Numbered from the stretch's first letter, positions 1 through 8,850 are shown. The stretch is 64,000 nt of DNA from JBQTGK01 sp052400665 (GCA_052400665.1 JBQTGK010000015.1), one strand, 5' to 3'. Made by a program: numbers and translations. Notes: generated by a model not told the origin, from the letters alone.

Positions 1-794
1 ACAAGTCTTGCATAGTCTGCATTTTCGAAACTATTAGATTTATCTAATTGTTTTTCCAAAATATAATTCAATTGTTCCTCAACAATTGGCACCTGAGAAA
101 GTATAAATAATGATAATAATACTATTGCAGACCAGTACAGTATTCGCCTTGAAAGTCCGTAAGTTTTATACATTAAGAAAAATGTAGAAATAAATAAAGC
201 CACTGTCAGAGTGCGGAATCTCATTATTAACACAGAAATCAAGCATAATAAAACAGTTGCTAGATAAATGTATTTATTATTACTTTTAGTAATAATTTTA
301 TTGAAAGATAGAAAATAACCTAAACCAAAAATAGTACTCCCAATAATTCTGAATCGACCATTTTCTGTTAAGTCCATGTCTTTATCGGCTGATTTTAAAA
401 AGACAATACCATAGGGCAATAGTAAATTTTGCAATATGTAAAACAAACTTACAGTAATTGCTAAAAATATGATAATACCTTCTATTGTCTTAATCCTTGG
501 ATTTTCTATTTTTAGGTAGAAATAAAAGAAAAGTAATAATAAAAAATATGAAGCGTTGACACTATGCAAAAATGCTTGATTTCTAAAAAAATAAGAGGAT
601 AAAACACTTAACAATAACCCAATAAATAAAAAAATATAATTACGATGAAAAAGACCTATTTTCTTAGTAAAACTGTAAAAGAAACACCCTAATGGAATAA
701 ATACCACTATTTTTGCAATAAAAAATGAATTAGAGGTTATGCCTAAGAAGTTAAGGTAGAGGAGCAGAAATAAAGTAATTCTTAGTGCTTTCAT
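1..794 (-). CDS. O-antigen polymerase-like membrane protein (partial)
   Basis: Reading minus from the ATG at 794-792 gives an open frame to the window edge, so about 264 N-terminal residues are visible and the C-terminus lies outside. The product is very hydrophobic, with many predicted membrane helices separated by short basic loops, as in Wzy/O-antigen-ligase-type polysaccharide polymerases. No family-specific motif can be checked because the large periplasmic loop and C-terminus are not all present. Its start codon overlaps the stop of the upstream pyruvyl transferase by one base (TAATG), which implies translational coupling and the same operon. The polymerase role is inferred from topology plus the flippase and transferase neighbours; another multi-span envelope protein is possible. 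Confidence 0.65.
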   Translation of the reverse strand, partial: MKALRITLFLLLYLNFLGITSNSFFIAKIVVFIPLGCFFYSFTKKIGLFHRNYIFLFIGLLLSVLSSYFFRNQAFLHSVNASYFLLLLFFYFYLKIENPRIKTIEGIIIFLAITVSLFYILQNLLLPYGIVFLKSADKDMDLTENGRFRIIGSTIFGLGYFLSFNKIITKSNNKYIYLATVLLCLISVLIMRFRTLTVALFISTFFLMYKTYGLSRRILYWSAIVLLSLFILSQVPIVEEQLNYILEKQLDKSNSFENADYARL

Positions 795-1864
795 TATACT
801 CTTAAGTTTTTGTCTAGATATGAAAACATAACATTTTGTTGTATTTCTAATTTTTTATCAACCAATGAATAGTTGATTTTAGATTCATCAATTTTATTAT
901 TATCACTTATAAATCGGGATTCCAAATCATAAACTTTTAGCAATGACAAAATTCTTTCATTATTATGACCTGCGTAAGTCCAAAAAGCCTTTTGAAAGAT
1001 AATAGAAAGTGCAGTGCCATGAAATGACGAAGATACAACGTAATTGGCATGTTTTATGAGAGATAAGAATTGAATTGGATCTATTGTATTAAATATCGAG
1101 GATCTCAATGAGTTTATTTCACCTCTAATTTCAATTACTTTAAAATTATTCTCTTTTACCAGTTTTTTCACATGGTTATTGAGGATTGGTGAATTATGAA
1201 GATTATAGTAAAGGATATAAGGATATGTAATAACGGGAGTAAGATTTAGACATTCTTCCCACTCTTTCTGGGAAAGTAAAAACACAGGATCGAGTGTATG
1301 AAGAATAGGTTTGCTAAATATATTATCCAAATGATCTTTTAATGATTCTTCTCTCACCGAAATTTCATCAAAATTTTGCAGGTAATTTTTCACCTTTATC
1401 ATATCATCTTGTTTTTTTGATATGACTCCCATACTAGCTGAGAATGCAACTTTTTTATGTGAAGATATCTCTGTCGAACCAAAATAAATCGGACCATAAT
1501 TATCTCCTAAAAAAGGTTGTTTTCTCCATATTTGATCACTACCATATATGACTAAGTCAAAATTCTTAAAATCACTTACAGGATTAATATGTTTTTCAAT
1601 AAATGAATTAAACAAATTTATTCTTTTTCTTTTCGACCGGAATTTTATTATTGCATATAAAACATACTTGATTTTATCCTTTAATCCTTTCTTAAAAAAT
1701 AACGGTAAACTGAAATGGTCATATACTTTAAGGTGTTCTGGGTAATAATAATCAATTACAATAGGATTGTATCCTAATTTACTTAAATACTTCTTTAATG
1801 CATAACATTGTAACACAGCTCCATAATTATGAGCTCGATGATATGTTAATATTCCTATTTTCAT
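794..1864 (-). CDS. Polysaccharide pyruvyl transferase family protein
   Basis: A 356-residue cytoplasmic protein of the polysaccharide pyruvyl transferase family (PF04230). Known members add a ketal-linked pyruvate from phosphoenolpyruvate to a sugar of an exopolysaccharide or cell-wall glycan. The N-terminus has the typical MKIGILTYHRAHNYGAVLQ opening, followed by YGSDQIWR near residue 108 and the family hallmark SSSFHGTALSII near residue 277. Length is normal. It lies 15 nt downstream of the nitroreductase gene and its stop overlaps the next start, so it sits inside a polysaccharide operon. The acceptor sugar cannot be deduced. Some relatives in such loci act in glycan assembly without proven pyruvylation. 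Confidence 0.85.
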   Translation of the reverse strand: MKIGILTYHRAHNYGAVLQCYALKKYLSKLGYNPIVIDYYYPEHLKVYDHFSLPLFFKKGLKDKIKYVLYAIIKFRSKRKRINLFNSFIEKHINPVSDFKNFDLVIYGSDQIWRKQPFLGDNYGPIYFGSTEISSHKKVAFSASMGVISKKQDDMIKVKNYLQNFDEISVREESLKDHLDNIFSKPILHTLDPVFLLSQKEWEECLNLTPVITYPYILYYNLHNSPILNNHVKKLVKENNFKVIEIRGEINSLRSSIFNTIDPIQFLSLIKHANYVVSSSFHGTALSIIFQKAFWTYAGHNNERILSLLKVYDLESRFISDNNKIDESKINYSLVDKKLEIQQNVMFSYLDKNLRV

Positions 1865-1879
1865 ATAATTATACTGATA

Positions 1880-2872
1880 TTATCTATTGATATTTGTTTT
1901 TTTCAAATTATGTCTTTGAGAATTAGCTATCATAAAAGATTCGGGTGGTATACCACATATAACAATAGAAACAAACACTTCAGATTCTTTAATCTTACAT
2001 AGATTACGCATTATTTTATCTTTTTCTGGACCATGGCTGCAATTTAAGATACATGCAGCAATTCCATAATAATGTAAACAGTATAATAAATTCATAGAAT
2101 ATATTCCTCCATCTATAAAAACCTGGTTTCGTTCCGCAACCCCCTCAAAAACTCCAAGTTCTCCTGCAACTACAATTATTTTGTTTGCAAGATGACCAAA
2201 CCCTCTATTTCCTCCTTGTGCATCTAATATTTTCTCTATTTGATTTTTTTCTGAAAACGAATAGGTACGCCATGATTGACGATTACATGCAGAAGGAGTA
2301 TTCTTAGCCAGTTCCAAAACCTCTATGATTTTCTTCATTGGAATATTTTCGCTAGAAAAGTTTCTAACACTTGCTCTTGAATTAGAAAATTCGTAAAAAT
2401 TTTCATAGCGATTATAAAAAAAATCACTTTTTGTAATTTCTTTTTGCTTACTTGGCAAAAGGCTTATTTGTTTATGCTCAAGTTTTTCCATAGCCGCTAG
2501 TATAGCAGCTTCTAATTTAAATTTATTTCTATGAAATTCTTTATACTCTAAAACAACCTGTATTGCATGCGTAAGCTGCTCTTCTTCACTACCATAACCA
2601 TCAATATATTGAATACACAACTCGCAAAGTTGAATTATTCTTTCTTTACCAAATCCTAATCTCGGGTTTGGCATAGTTAAACCTTTTTCAATAACATGGT
2701 ATATGGTTATAATTTGACCTAACAATTTCTCAGGTGAATTGTTGCCATTGGAACGAGAATAAACACTATACCTTTGGAAATCATATTTGAATGCTCTAAA
2801 CATATTTTTCTTGGATATAATCCAAGCTAACATTGTATTTGGCAGTATTACTTTCAATATTTTTACCAACAT
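1880..2872 (-). CDS. Nitroreductase family protein of polysaccharide locus
   Basis: A 330-residue protein whose C-terminal half matches the nitroreductase (FMN-dependent oxidoreductase) fold: SRASVRNFS near residue 166 is the phosphate/FMN-binding start, then TPSACNRQSW, and a Gly-rich segment near GGNRGFGHLA. The first about 150 residues are an extra helical domain not found in minimal nitroreductases. It starts 3 nt after the flippase stop and is followed 15 nt later by the pyruvyl transferase, so it is co-transcribed with polysaccharide genes. Nitroreductase-like proteins of this long type occur in capsule and O-antigen clusters of Bacteroidota. The substrate is unknown; a redox modification of a sugar or of pyruvate is only a guess. 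Confidence 0.75.
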   Translation of the reverse strand: MLVKILKVILPNTMLAWIISKKNMFRAFKYDFQRYSVYSRSNGNNSPEKLLGQIITIYHVIEKGLTMPNPRLGFGKERIIQLCELCIQYIDGYGSEEEQLTHAIQVVLEYKEFHRNKFKLEAAILAAMEKLEHKQISLLPSKQKEITKSDFFYNRYENFYEFSNSRASVRNFSSENIPMKKIIEVLELAKNTPSACNRQSWRTYSFSEKNQIEKILDAQGGNRGFGHLANKIIVVAGELGVFEGVAERNQVFIDGGIYSMNLLYCLHYYGIAACILNCSHGPEKDKIMRNLCKIKESEVFVSIVICGIPPESFMIANSQRHNLKKTNINR

Positions 2873-2875
2873 AAT

Positions 2876-4432
2876 TTAATGTATTTTTTTCTTAATTGTT
2901 TTTTGAAGTATATTGTATGCATAACTACGTTCAACAGGTGTTAATCCAATTAATAAACTCGACGTTAAAGAACTAATTAAACCTAAAAAACTGACAAGTA
3001 AAAAACGATATATACCTTCTTCCAATTTAAACAATGTTACCATTGGAATTATATATGCGATAAGGCTAACCAATATTATTATAAAAATGATGCTTCTTAT
3101 AAATTTTATAATAGATAAACCAACCATTTGCCGTAATAAAAGAAGCCTGATAAATAAACAAACGAATGAATTAACAATTGCAATATACAATACAGATTGT
3201 GGGGGATAATTCATTTTTAGAAAAAAATAAGAAACAGGTATATTTGCCAACATCATACCTCCTACAGTTACTTGATATAACTTAATTTTCCCTGTAGCCT
3301 GGGCCGCAGTCATTAAAGGATATGATAAAGAATCAATTAAAGAAGTAATAATTATTAAACGAGTAAAAGTAATAACATACTCAGGTATTTCTTTTAACCA
3401 TACAGTCAATATAAATTTTGTTTCCAATAAAGCTGGCATAGAAAGCATAAACAGTAATAAATATGAAAATTTAGAACTTCGAAAAACTAAACTTAGCATA
3501 TTTTCATTTTCCCCATTGGCATAATATTTTGTAATTTGGGGGCGCGTAGCTGTCATGAAATTAGAAACAAATTGATTGATTGCATTACTAATTTGATAAG
3601 CTATTGCTCTTGCTGCATTTACAACTGGACCAAAAAAGATATTTAGAAGTATATTAATACCCTGATTATTAAATAAAGCTGCTAGAGATCCAAACAAATT
3701 CCAACCTGAATAACCAATCAACTTCTTAAATAAAGCTTTATTCCAATAATAACTATAAGTACATTCCTGTAGTTTCTTTTTGCAATATCGTCGGTAAACA
3801 AAGGTAATCAACAAGGTTACCCCAAACGTGAGCACTGCATAGAGTTTTAATTTATCGTATGAAAACAGCACCAAAAAATAAACAACTACCAATTTCAAAA
3901 TAGCTTCAAGAATACTTACATAGGCATAAACCTTCATACGCTCGTGTGATATAATGGCTGCATTATAAGGCACAGTAATCATGGTTATCATAAACGAAAA
4001 GATGGTAAATTGATATACCCAATTTGCTGCATCCTTGCGTTCCATAGGTATAGCTAATTGAGTATTTAAAAACCACAAACCGACCGTTTCAGCAAGGATT
4101 AAAATAAGAATAGCAATCAGCCCATAAATGGTCATGGTCATACTAAAAGTTTTCTTCAACTGATCGTAATTTTTTCGTCCCAACTCAAAAGCAAAGAAAC
4201 GTTGCGAAGCTGAAGCCATAGTATTACTTAAAAAAGAAAACATAACAATAATTCCACCTACGACATTATATAACCCGTAATCAACAGCCCCTAATGTATC
4301 TAAAACAATTCTAACAGTATAAAGGGAAACTCCCATTATAAGGAGCATCCTAAAATAAAGCAAAAGTGTATTTTTAGCAATGCGCTTGTTGTTTTCGATA
4401 GATTTACTTTCAACTGTTTTTGCTTCTTGCAT
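2876..4432 (-). CDS. Polysaccharide flippase, Wzx/MATE-like
   Basis: A 518-residue integral membrane protein with about 12-14 hydrophobic segments, matching the oligosaccharide flippase (PST/MOP) superfamily that moves undecaprenyl-linked glycan units across the inner membrane. The N-terminal cytoplasmic segment is basic, followed by the first helix (LLLYFRMLLIMGVSLYTVRIV). The motif ASASQRFFAFELGR near residue 78 is common in Bacteroidota Wzx proteins. It is the first visible gene of a four-gene minus-strand operon (flippase, nitroreductase, pyruvyl transferase, polymerase). Upstream lies only repeat-rich DNA, so either the promoter is inside the repeat zone or the operon once continued further. 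Confidence 0.85.
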   Translation of the reverse strand: MQEAKTVESKSIENNKRIAKNTLLLYFRMLLIMGVSLYTVRIVLDTLGAVDYGLYNVVGGIIVMFSFLSNTMASASQRFFAFELGRKNYDQLKKTFSMTMTIYGLIAILILILAETVGLWFLNTQLAIPMERKDAANWVYQFTIFSFMITMITVPYNAAIISHERMKVYAYVSILEAILKLVVVYFLVLFSYDKLKLYAVLTFGVTLLITFVYRRYCKKKLQECTYSYYWNKALFKKLIGYSGWNLFGSLAALFNNQGINILLNIFFGPVVNAARAIAYQISNAINQFVSNFMTATRPQITKYYANGENENMLSLVFRSSKFSYLLLFMLSMPALLETKFILTVWLKEIPEYVITFTRLIIITSLIDSLSYPLMTAAQATGKIKLYQVTVGGMMLANIPVSYFFLKMNYPPQSVLYIAIVNSFVCLFIRLLLLRQMVGLSIIKFIRSIIFIIILVSLIAYIIPMVTLFKLEEGIYRFLLVSFLGLISSLTSSLLIGLTPVERSYAYNILQKTIKKKIH

Positions 4433-4504
4433 TCTTTAATTTAAAATGTATTTCTACTGTTAGGGCCGCAAAGCTATTTCTAATTCCTTCTAAAAAATCT
4501 TGGC

Positions 4505-4672
4505 TTGGTACTTATTTGCTTCGTTTTGGTACTTCTGAGCTAGCTCTTCCTACTAAAAAGGTGGGCTTTGGTACTTAATTTCTTCGGCTTGGTACTTCTG
4601 AGCATCGGCCTGGCAGCTTTTTGCTCCGGTTTGGTACTTATTTACTCCGGTTTGGTACTTCTGAGGTACCCC
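4505..4672. repeat. 21-bp tandem repeat, eight units
   Basis: Eight consecutive 21-bp units with no indels. The consensus begins TTGGTACTT and continues about TTTGCTCCGGY. GGTACTT recurs at 4507, 4528, 4570, 4591, 4633 and 4654; the units at 4547 and 4610 are diverged (CCTACTA, GGCAGCT). On the minus strand one frame reads as heptads of the type KYQxxxx, but TAG stops break it near the third unit, so it is not a working coding region. It lies just upstream of the polysaccharide operon. Confidence 0.85.
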
Positions 4673-4705
4673 CCCACCCTGTTAAATAGGAAGTAAGGTT
4701 TAAAA

Positions 4706-4779
4706 GTGTAAAAGTACAAGAGTGTAAAGGTACAAAAGTGTAAAAGTACAAGAGTGTAAAAGTACAAGATTGTAAAGGT
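4706..4779. repeat. 16-bp tandem repeat
   Basis: About four and a half copies of GTGTAAAAGTACAAGA: exact at 4706, 4738 and 4754, two mismatches in the copy at 4722, and a partial degenerate copy from 4770. The period is not a multiple of three and no ORF uses it. Related pyrimidine-rich runs (TTTACAC / TTTTACC) occur on the other side of the accessory region near 13080-13110. Confidence 0.85.
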
Positions 4780-4805
4780 TAAACTTTTCTAGATTCTTAA
4801 AAAAC

Positions 4806-5341
4806 CCCAGACAGTGGGTAAATATTACTGTATATCTATTTTTTTACTTTTTAGAGTTACCGGGGAATCTTTTACTTAGATCCTCGTAGATCATATCTGT
4901 TCCAGGCACGCCCGCTTTTCCGGCTCCCTTCACGTAATTGTAAAATGCAAGTGCGCTAATGTACGCTTCACTTCCTGATAATAACATGGTATCGTCGAGA
5001 AGGTCGGTTAATTGTTGCAGCGGTCCGAACACTTGCTTGAGGGTTTGCACCGCTTCCAAATCCACTTTAAGTTCTTCAACTTCCAGATAAGGAGGCACTA
5101 AATTTGGATTTGCGATCATGTGAGCGTGAGCTTTACTAACGAAAGCAAAAGTTTTATCTCCCATTTTCGGGATCTCGCGGCGATCGTCAGCCGAAAGATT
5201 CTTTAAATGGGGTAGTAATTTCTCATTCAATATTTGAATGGCATCCTTAACGGCAACTAGGTCTGCCTCTGGAATTGCTACTGATACTTGGTTTGTAGTA
5301 ATCATTTTCTTTTTGCTTATAAATTAAAATCACTGTCTGGG
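4806..5341. repeat. 11-bp inverted repeats framing an orphan gene
   Basis: CCCAGACAGTG at 4806-4816 is the exact reverse complement of CACTGTCTGGG at 5331-5341. The arms are 514 bp apart and enclose one 153-residue gene and nothing else. No transposase is present and no target-site duplication is obvious. This could be the ends of a small mobilisable unit, or paired transcription signals around the gene. Confidence 0.6.
4844..5305 (-). CDS. Conserved-type hypothetical protein, 153 aa
   Basis: I do not recognise an assigned function. The 153-residue product has no signal peptide or membrane segment, is largely predicted helical, and opens with a VSVAIPEADLVAVKDAIQ-type segment followed by NLSADDRREIPKMGDKT. 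Codon use is less AT-rich than the neighbouring polysaccharide genes, and the composition looks like a true protein (balanced charged residues, few Cys). It is the only gene in a block framed by an 11-bp inverted repeat and borders a long repeat cluster, so it may have been acquired or mobilised. Similar short proteins occur in Bacteroidota genomes to my recollection, but I cannot verify copy number here. Confidence 0.7.
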   Translation of the reverse strand: MITTNQVSVAIPEADLVAVKDAIQILNEKLLPHLKNLSADDRREIPKMGDKTFAFVSKAHAHMIANPNLVPPYLEVEELKVDLEAVQTLKQVFGPLQQLTDLLDDTMLLSGSEAYISALAFYNYVKGAGKAGVPGTDMIYEDLSKRFPGNSKK

Positions 5342-5612
5342 ATTCTATTATGTATTATAAAATACCTATCTAATGTACAATGATTTAGGCTTATTTAAAA
5401 ACTTTTTACTAACAAAATAAAAATCGCAGGTTAAACAGAGCTTTATCTAATGGTCTTATCCTATTGCCATTAGTGCGCTTTGCCTTGTAAGTATGCTGTA
5501 TTGAGGGTTTAAGTATTATGTTGTTTTTATTTTTATTTTCTTCGCTAGTTTTATAATTGTTTTTCTGGCTCTTGTTCCTTTTTACTTGTTCCTTTTTACT
5601 TGTTCCTTCTCT

Positions 5613-5634
5613 TTGTCCTCTAGCCGGACGGGCT
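5613..5634 (+). repeat. Repeat head motif, copy 1
   Basis: TCCTCTAGCCGGACGGGCT preceded by TTTG. It contains the small hairpin AGCC-GGACG-GGCT. This head precedes each of the eight long repeat units; the other copies are near 6065, 6421, 6821, 11531, 11861, 12411 and 12799. A 14-bp triplication (CTTGTTCCTTTTTA type) lies just before it at about 5570-5610. Confidence 0.85.
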
Positions 5635-5936
5635 TTTCCTTTTTCCATTGATGAAAAAGTAAACAAAAAATCTACCGCGCAGATAAAAGACCTAAAAATC
5701 AGAACTCTTCGCTAAAACCTGAAACTCGTCCTTTTAGTCCCTCATTCTTCGGATCTAACGTTCCTCAAACACGTCAGGTTTCTTTATGCTACTTTTTTCT
5801 GATTTTCTTAACGCTCTTTTCTCTGATGCGGATCCTAAGCCGCTAGCATTCGTCATGCTGAACTTGTTTCAGCATCTCCTGCATTGGCAATGTCGGAAAA
5901 TAGCCGCCAAAAATTATTAATTTTTAATTCTTCATT
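5635..5936 (+). repeat. Long dispersed repeat, type A, copy 1
   Basis: Starts with hairpin CTTTTTC-CATTGAT-GAAAAAG. The type A body follows (GCGCAGATAAAAGACCTAAA, CTGAAACTCGTCCTTTTAGT, CGTTCCTCAAACACGTCAGG). Next come the palindrome ATGCTGAA-CTTGT-TTCAGCAT at 5855-5875 and the shared tail TTGGCAATGTCGGAAAATAG with AT-rich ATTATTAATT words. No intact ORF spans it. Confidence 0.85.
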
Positions 5937-5967
5937 ATTAATTTCTCTTTGTCCTCATTTCCTCTGT

Positions 5968-6004
5968 CTTTGCGAGGCGGAGGTACGAGGCCGCGGCAAT
6001 CTGT
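5968..6004 (+). repeat. REP-like element, copy 1
   Basis: TCTTTGCGAGGCGGAGGTAC followed by GAGGCCGCGGCAATCTG. Two near-identical copies lie at 11364 and 12262. It resembles the TGCGAGGnGGnACGAnGCAATCTG family I recall as common between Bacteroidota genes. Confidence 0.75.
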
Positions 6005-6086
6005 TTATTATTACTTCACCTGGCAGTGCTTGATTTTTGACCTTTGATTTTTGATTTTCTTTCTTTGTCCTCTAGCCGGACGGGCT

Positions 6087-6360
6087 CTTTAAACTTTTTG
6101 ATTCATTTATAATTTTCACGGGTATTCATAATCTCTCTTCGTTCGGTACTTGATAAAAAAGTTACAAAAAATCAAGACTGCGCCAATCGGTGACCCATCA
6201 CGCTTTAAAGGCTAAACAGAATAATATTCGCTCGTTCCTCACTCATGGAATTCTGTTTTTAACGCCTTCTACAGCTATGGGTTCCCCACCTGCTTTGGCA
6301 ATGTCGAAAAATAGCCACCAGAAATTATTAATTCTTCATTATTAATTAGCAGTCAGCTTC
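6087..6360 (+). repeat. Long dispersed repeat, type B, copy 1
   Basis: Has the same head as type A but a different body: ATCAAGACTGCGCCAATCGG, TGACCCATCACGCTTTAAAG, GCTAAACAGAATAATATTCG, then the shared TTTGGCAATGTCG tail. Its head hairpin is opened by an insertion of about 50 bp (near 6100-6152) that is the inverse of a module found after the hairpin in type A copies 2 and 4. Confidence 0.85.
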
Positions 6361-6446
6361 CCGGCACTTCGGGATTAGATTTTGGATTTTTGACCTTCGA
6401 CCTTCGACCTTTGATTTTCTTTCTTTGTCCTCTAGCCGGACGGGCT

Positions 6447-6805
6447 CAAACTTTTCCATTGATGAAAAGTTTGCTACCGAACGAAGAGAGATCATGAACA
6501 CCCGTGAAAATTATTATTGTGAATAACAATCTTCCGCGCAGATAAAAGATCTAAAAATCAGAACTCTTCGCTAAAACCTGAAACTCGTCCTTTTAGTCCC
6601 TCATTCTTCGGGTCTAACGTTCCTCAAACACGTCAGGTTTCTTTACGCTACTTTTTCCTGATTTTCTTAACGTTCTTTTCTCTGATGCGGGTCCTAAGCC
6701 GCTAGCATTCGTCATGCTGAACTTGTTTCAGCATCTCCTGCTTTGGCAATGTCGGAAAATAGCCGCCAGAAATTATTAATTTTTAATTCTTCATTATTAA
6801 TTTCT
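6447..6805 (+). repeat. Long dispersed repeat, type A, copy 2
   Basis: The head hairpin is AAACTTTTC-CATTGAT-GAAAAGTTT. It is followed by the module ACCGAACGAAGAGAGATCAT at about 6477, then the type A body and the palindrome at 6714-6734. The tail ends in ATTATTAATT words. Confidence 0.85.
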
Positions 6806-6843
6806 CATTATTAATTACTCTTTGTCCTCTAGCCGGACGGGCT

Positions 6844-7150
6844 CTTACCTTTTTCAGATGAAAAAGTAAGCAAAAAATCTTCCGCGCAGATAAAAGATCT
6901 AAAAATCAGATCTCTTCGCTAAAACCTGAAACTCGTCCTTTTAGTCCCTCATTCTTCGGATCTAACGTTCCTCAAACACGTCAGGTTTCTTTACGCTACT
7001 TTTTTCTGATTTTCTTAACGCTCTTTTCCTGATGCGGGTCCTAAGCCGCTAGCATTCGTCATGCTGAACTTGTTTCAGCATCTCCTGCATTGGCAATGTC
7101 GGAAAATAGCCGCTGGAAATTATTAATTTTTAATTCTTCATTATTAATTA
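6844..7150 (+). repeat. Long dispersed repeat, type A, copy 3
   Basis: The head hairpin is the short form TTTTTCA-GA-TGAAAAA. It is followed by the type A body without the inverted module, the palindrome at 7061-7081 and the shared tail. A degenerate run of GACCTTT/GACCTTC words fills 7203-7260 before the next gene. Confidence 0.85.
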
Positions 7151-7267
7151 ATTAGCAATCAGCTCCAAGCTTCCCGACACTTCAGAATTGGATTTTGGAT
7201 TTTCGACCTTCGACCTTCGACCTTTGACTTTTTTGACCTTTGACTTTTTCGACCTTTCGATCATCCC

Positions 7268-7825
7268 CTAAAACATAAGTGCCAGGCCGATGCTTGCATT
7301 TCGGGTACCTACTTCGGCGAAGGTAAGCCAGCGGTAGTTTAGTTTGTATCGAACCCCTGTGTGAGCTCCGTAATAGGCTTCAGGATCTTTATGCTCATTA
7401 AATACACCATCTAAATCAACTCCTAAATCAAGCCCCACATACCAGTCCCAATTGTTAGCTTCAATCCGATTTTCTTTAATCAGGTGATAGTTGGCACGAG
7501 TTCCCACAGTGAGGTCTCTCCCCTTAGAGAGGGAAGACTCTTCGAAATATACATCAGCCTGTAAACCAATTGAAAAACGGTCGGCAATACGGTATTCGTA
7601 CATTCCCTCTATACCAAAACCTCCACTATACTCGGGACCTGTGGTAATTCCACCAGATAGAATGCTTTTTCCAAACATATTATCGTTTAAAACATATCTC
7701 GATTCCACCACAGACTGAGGGTTGGCAACATCTGCATCCTTCTTTTTATTTGTAGCCTTCAGGTTTAAAGCACAGAACAACAAGCTTGTCAGTACAATTA
7801 GGTTTATGATATTTTTAGAGTTCAT
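7268..7825 (-). CDS. Outer-membrane beta-barrel protein, small
   Basis: A 185-residue precursor with an N-terminal signal peptide (MNSKNIINLIVLTSLLFCALNLKA). The mature part has alternating amphipathic strands rich in Gly, Tyr and aromatic residues and ends in FAEVGTRNASIGLALMF. A terminal aromatic residue is typical of outer-membrane barrels. The strands (about eight) and length fit an OmpA/OmpW-size barrel. I cannot assign a ligand. It is transcribed towards repeat cluster 1, whose last microsatellite ends within 10 bp of its stop codon. It shares strand with the UpxY gene upstream but is separated from it by about 490 bp, so co-transcription is doubtful. Confidence 0.75.
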   Translation of the reverse strand: MNSKNIINLIVLTSLLFCALNLKATNKKKDADVANPQSVVESRYVLNDNMFGKSILSGGITTGPEYSGGFGIEGMYEYRIADRFSIGLQADVYFEESSLSKGRDLTVGTRANYHLIKENRIEANNWDWYVGLDLGVDLDGVFNEHKDPEAYYGAHTGVRYKLNYRWLTFAEVGTRNASIGLALMF

Positions 7826-8316
7826 AATTAAATAATATATAGATATTTGTAAATTGTTTTTATTCTATAATGATAATATTATCAGCACATTACAATATAG
7901 ATTTTGATATAGGAATGCTAACACTTTCAAAAATACACAAAAAGATGAAAATATTGTGTTAAATCAAAAGATAATATTATCTCTCCAGAAAAAGCTAGTA
8001 GGCATTATAATTGCTTACTCCTTTAGCCAGGAAGATTCTAAGTTTGATAGTAAGCTTAAATTTTATTGTTTCTTTAACCGTAATTCTATCCCATTAAACA
8101 ATTAAAACAAAAATACTCAACAGCTTCTTCATCTTTTATTTACTGATATACAAAATAGCCAAATGCTATGGCAACAGAATACTGCAAAGGCTTTGTCGGG
8201 ATATTTGAATTTCTTAAACCGGATAGTTCATAGGGAAAGCAGCTCGGTCACTTTTTACATTCAAAAAAAAAACCAATTATTCGTTATGATAAATTTATAA
8301 AATGGAATTTAAACGA
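7826..8316. other. Intergenic region without recognisable gene
   Basis: A 491-bp AT-rich gap. I see no ORF with protein-like composition, no tRNA and no member of the long repeat families. It may hold the promoter of the outer-membrane protein gene at its left end and the transcript end of the UpxY gene at its right, but no clear TAnnTTTG box or strong terminator hairpin was found. Confidence 0.5.
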
Positions 8317-8820
8317 TTAAATACTTGTTTGTTTCACTTCCTCAATTTTTATTTCGGTACTCAGGCAGGTTCCCAAACTATCGAATCGTAAAACCAAACG
8401 GTGCCTGCCTCTAATCTGAGTAATCTCACCTGTGGCTCCCTTTAGCGAACCGCAGATAACCTCTACCCGATCACCGGCTTTAAGATCGGCACTGCTAAAC
8501 TCGAGTTTTCTATTTTCATCTTTCAGGAAGATCCGAAGAGCCTCAATTTGCTTCTCGGGTATGGGTACCGCTTTACCGCGGATGCTTACGTAGCAAACGG
8601 CATAATTCGAAAGCAGAGCCTGATGGTATTCTTTGGCCGAAACCCTAACAAATACATAGGACGTGAAAAGTGGTGATTCCACCCATTTTTTTCTGTCGCT
8701 CCAGGTTTTGAGTTCCTTTTTTAAGGGCAGGTAAGCTTCAATTCCCGCATCCAATAAATCCTGGTATAACTTTCGCTCCGAGCGCGATTTTGTATATATG
8801 GCATACCAAAAATACTCCAT
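8317..8820 (-). CDS. UpxY/NusG-like transcription antiterminator
   Basis: A 167-residue NusG paralogue of the UpxY/RfaH type. The N-terminal NGN domain starts YFWYAIYTKSRSERKLYQDL and runs to about residue 100 (PLFTSYVFVRV). The C-terminal KOW-type domain contains LKAGDRVEVICGSLKGATGE. Such proteins ride with RNA polymerase and suppress termination inside long capsule or exopolysaccharide operons. The frame stays open to a GTG at 8850, but the ATG at 8820 begins exactly where family members begin. UpxY genes usually head a polysaccharide operon. Here the polysaccharide genes lie about 3.9 kb downstream on the same strand, beyond a barrel protein gene and repeat cluster 1, so the pairing is plausible but broken. 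Confidence 0.85.
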   Translation of the reverse strand: MEYFWYAIYTKSRSERKLYQDLLDAGIEAYLPLKKELKTWSDRKKWVESPLFTSYVFVRVSAKEYHQALLSNYAVCYVSIRGKAVPIPEKQIEALRIFLKDENRKLEFSSADLKAGDRVEVICGSLKGATGEITQIRGRHRLVLRFDSLGTCLSTEIKIEEVKQTSI

Positions 8821-8850
8821 CTTGCTATTTATCAATCTTCTCTCCTGCAC

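Noticed and set aside
5409..5666. 85-codon minus frame ending in repeat cluster 1
   Set aside because: Lys/Arg/Asn-rich, uses the repeat head motif as coding sequence (KARPARGQ), no homologous features; the same frame is broken in other copies.
5613..7150. CRISPR array
   Set aside because: Units are hundreds of bases long with no short identical repeats separated by unique spacers, and there are no cas genes.
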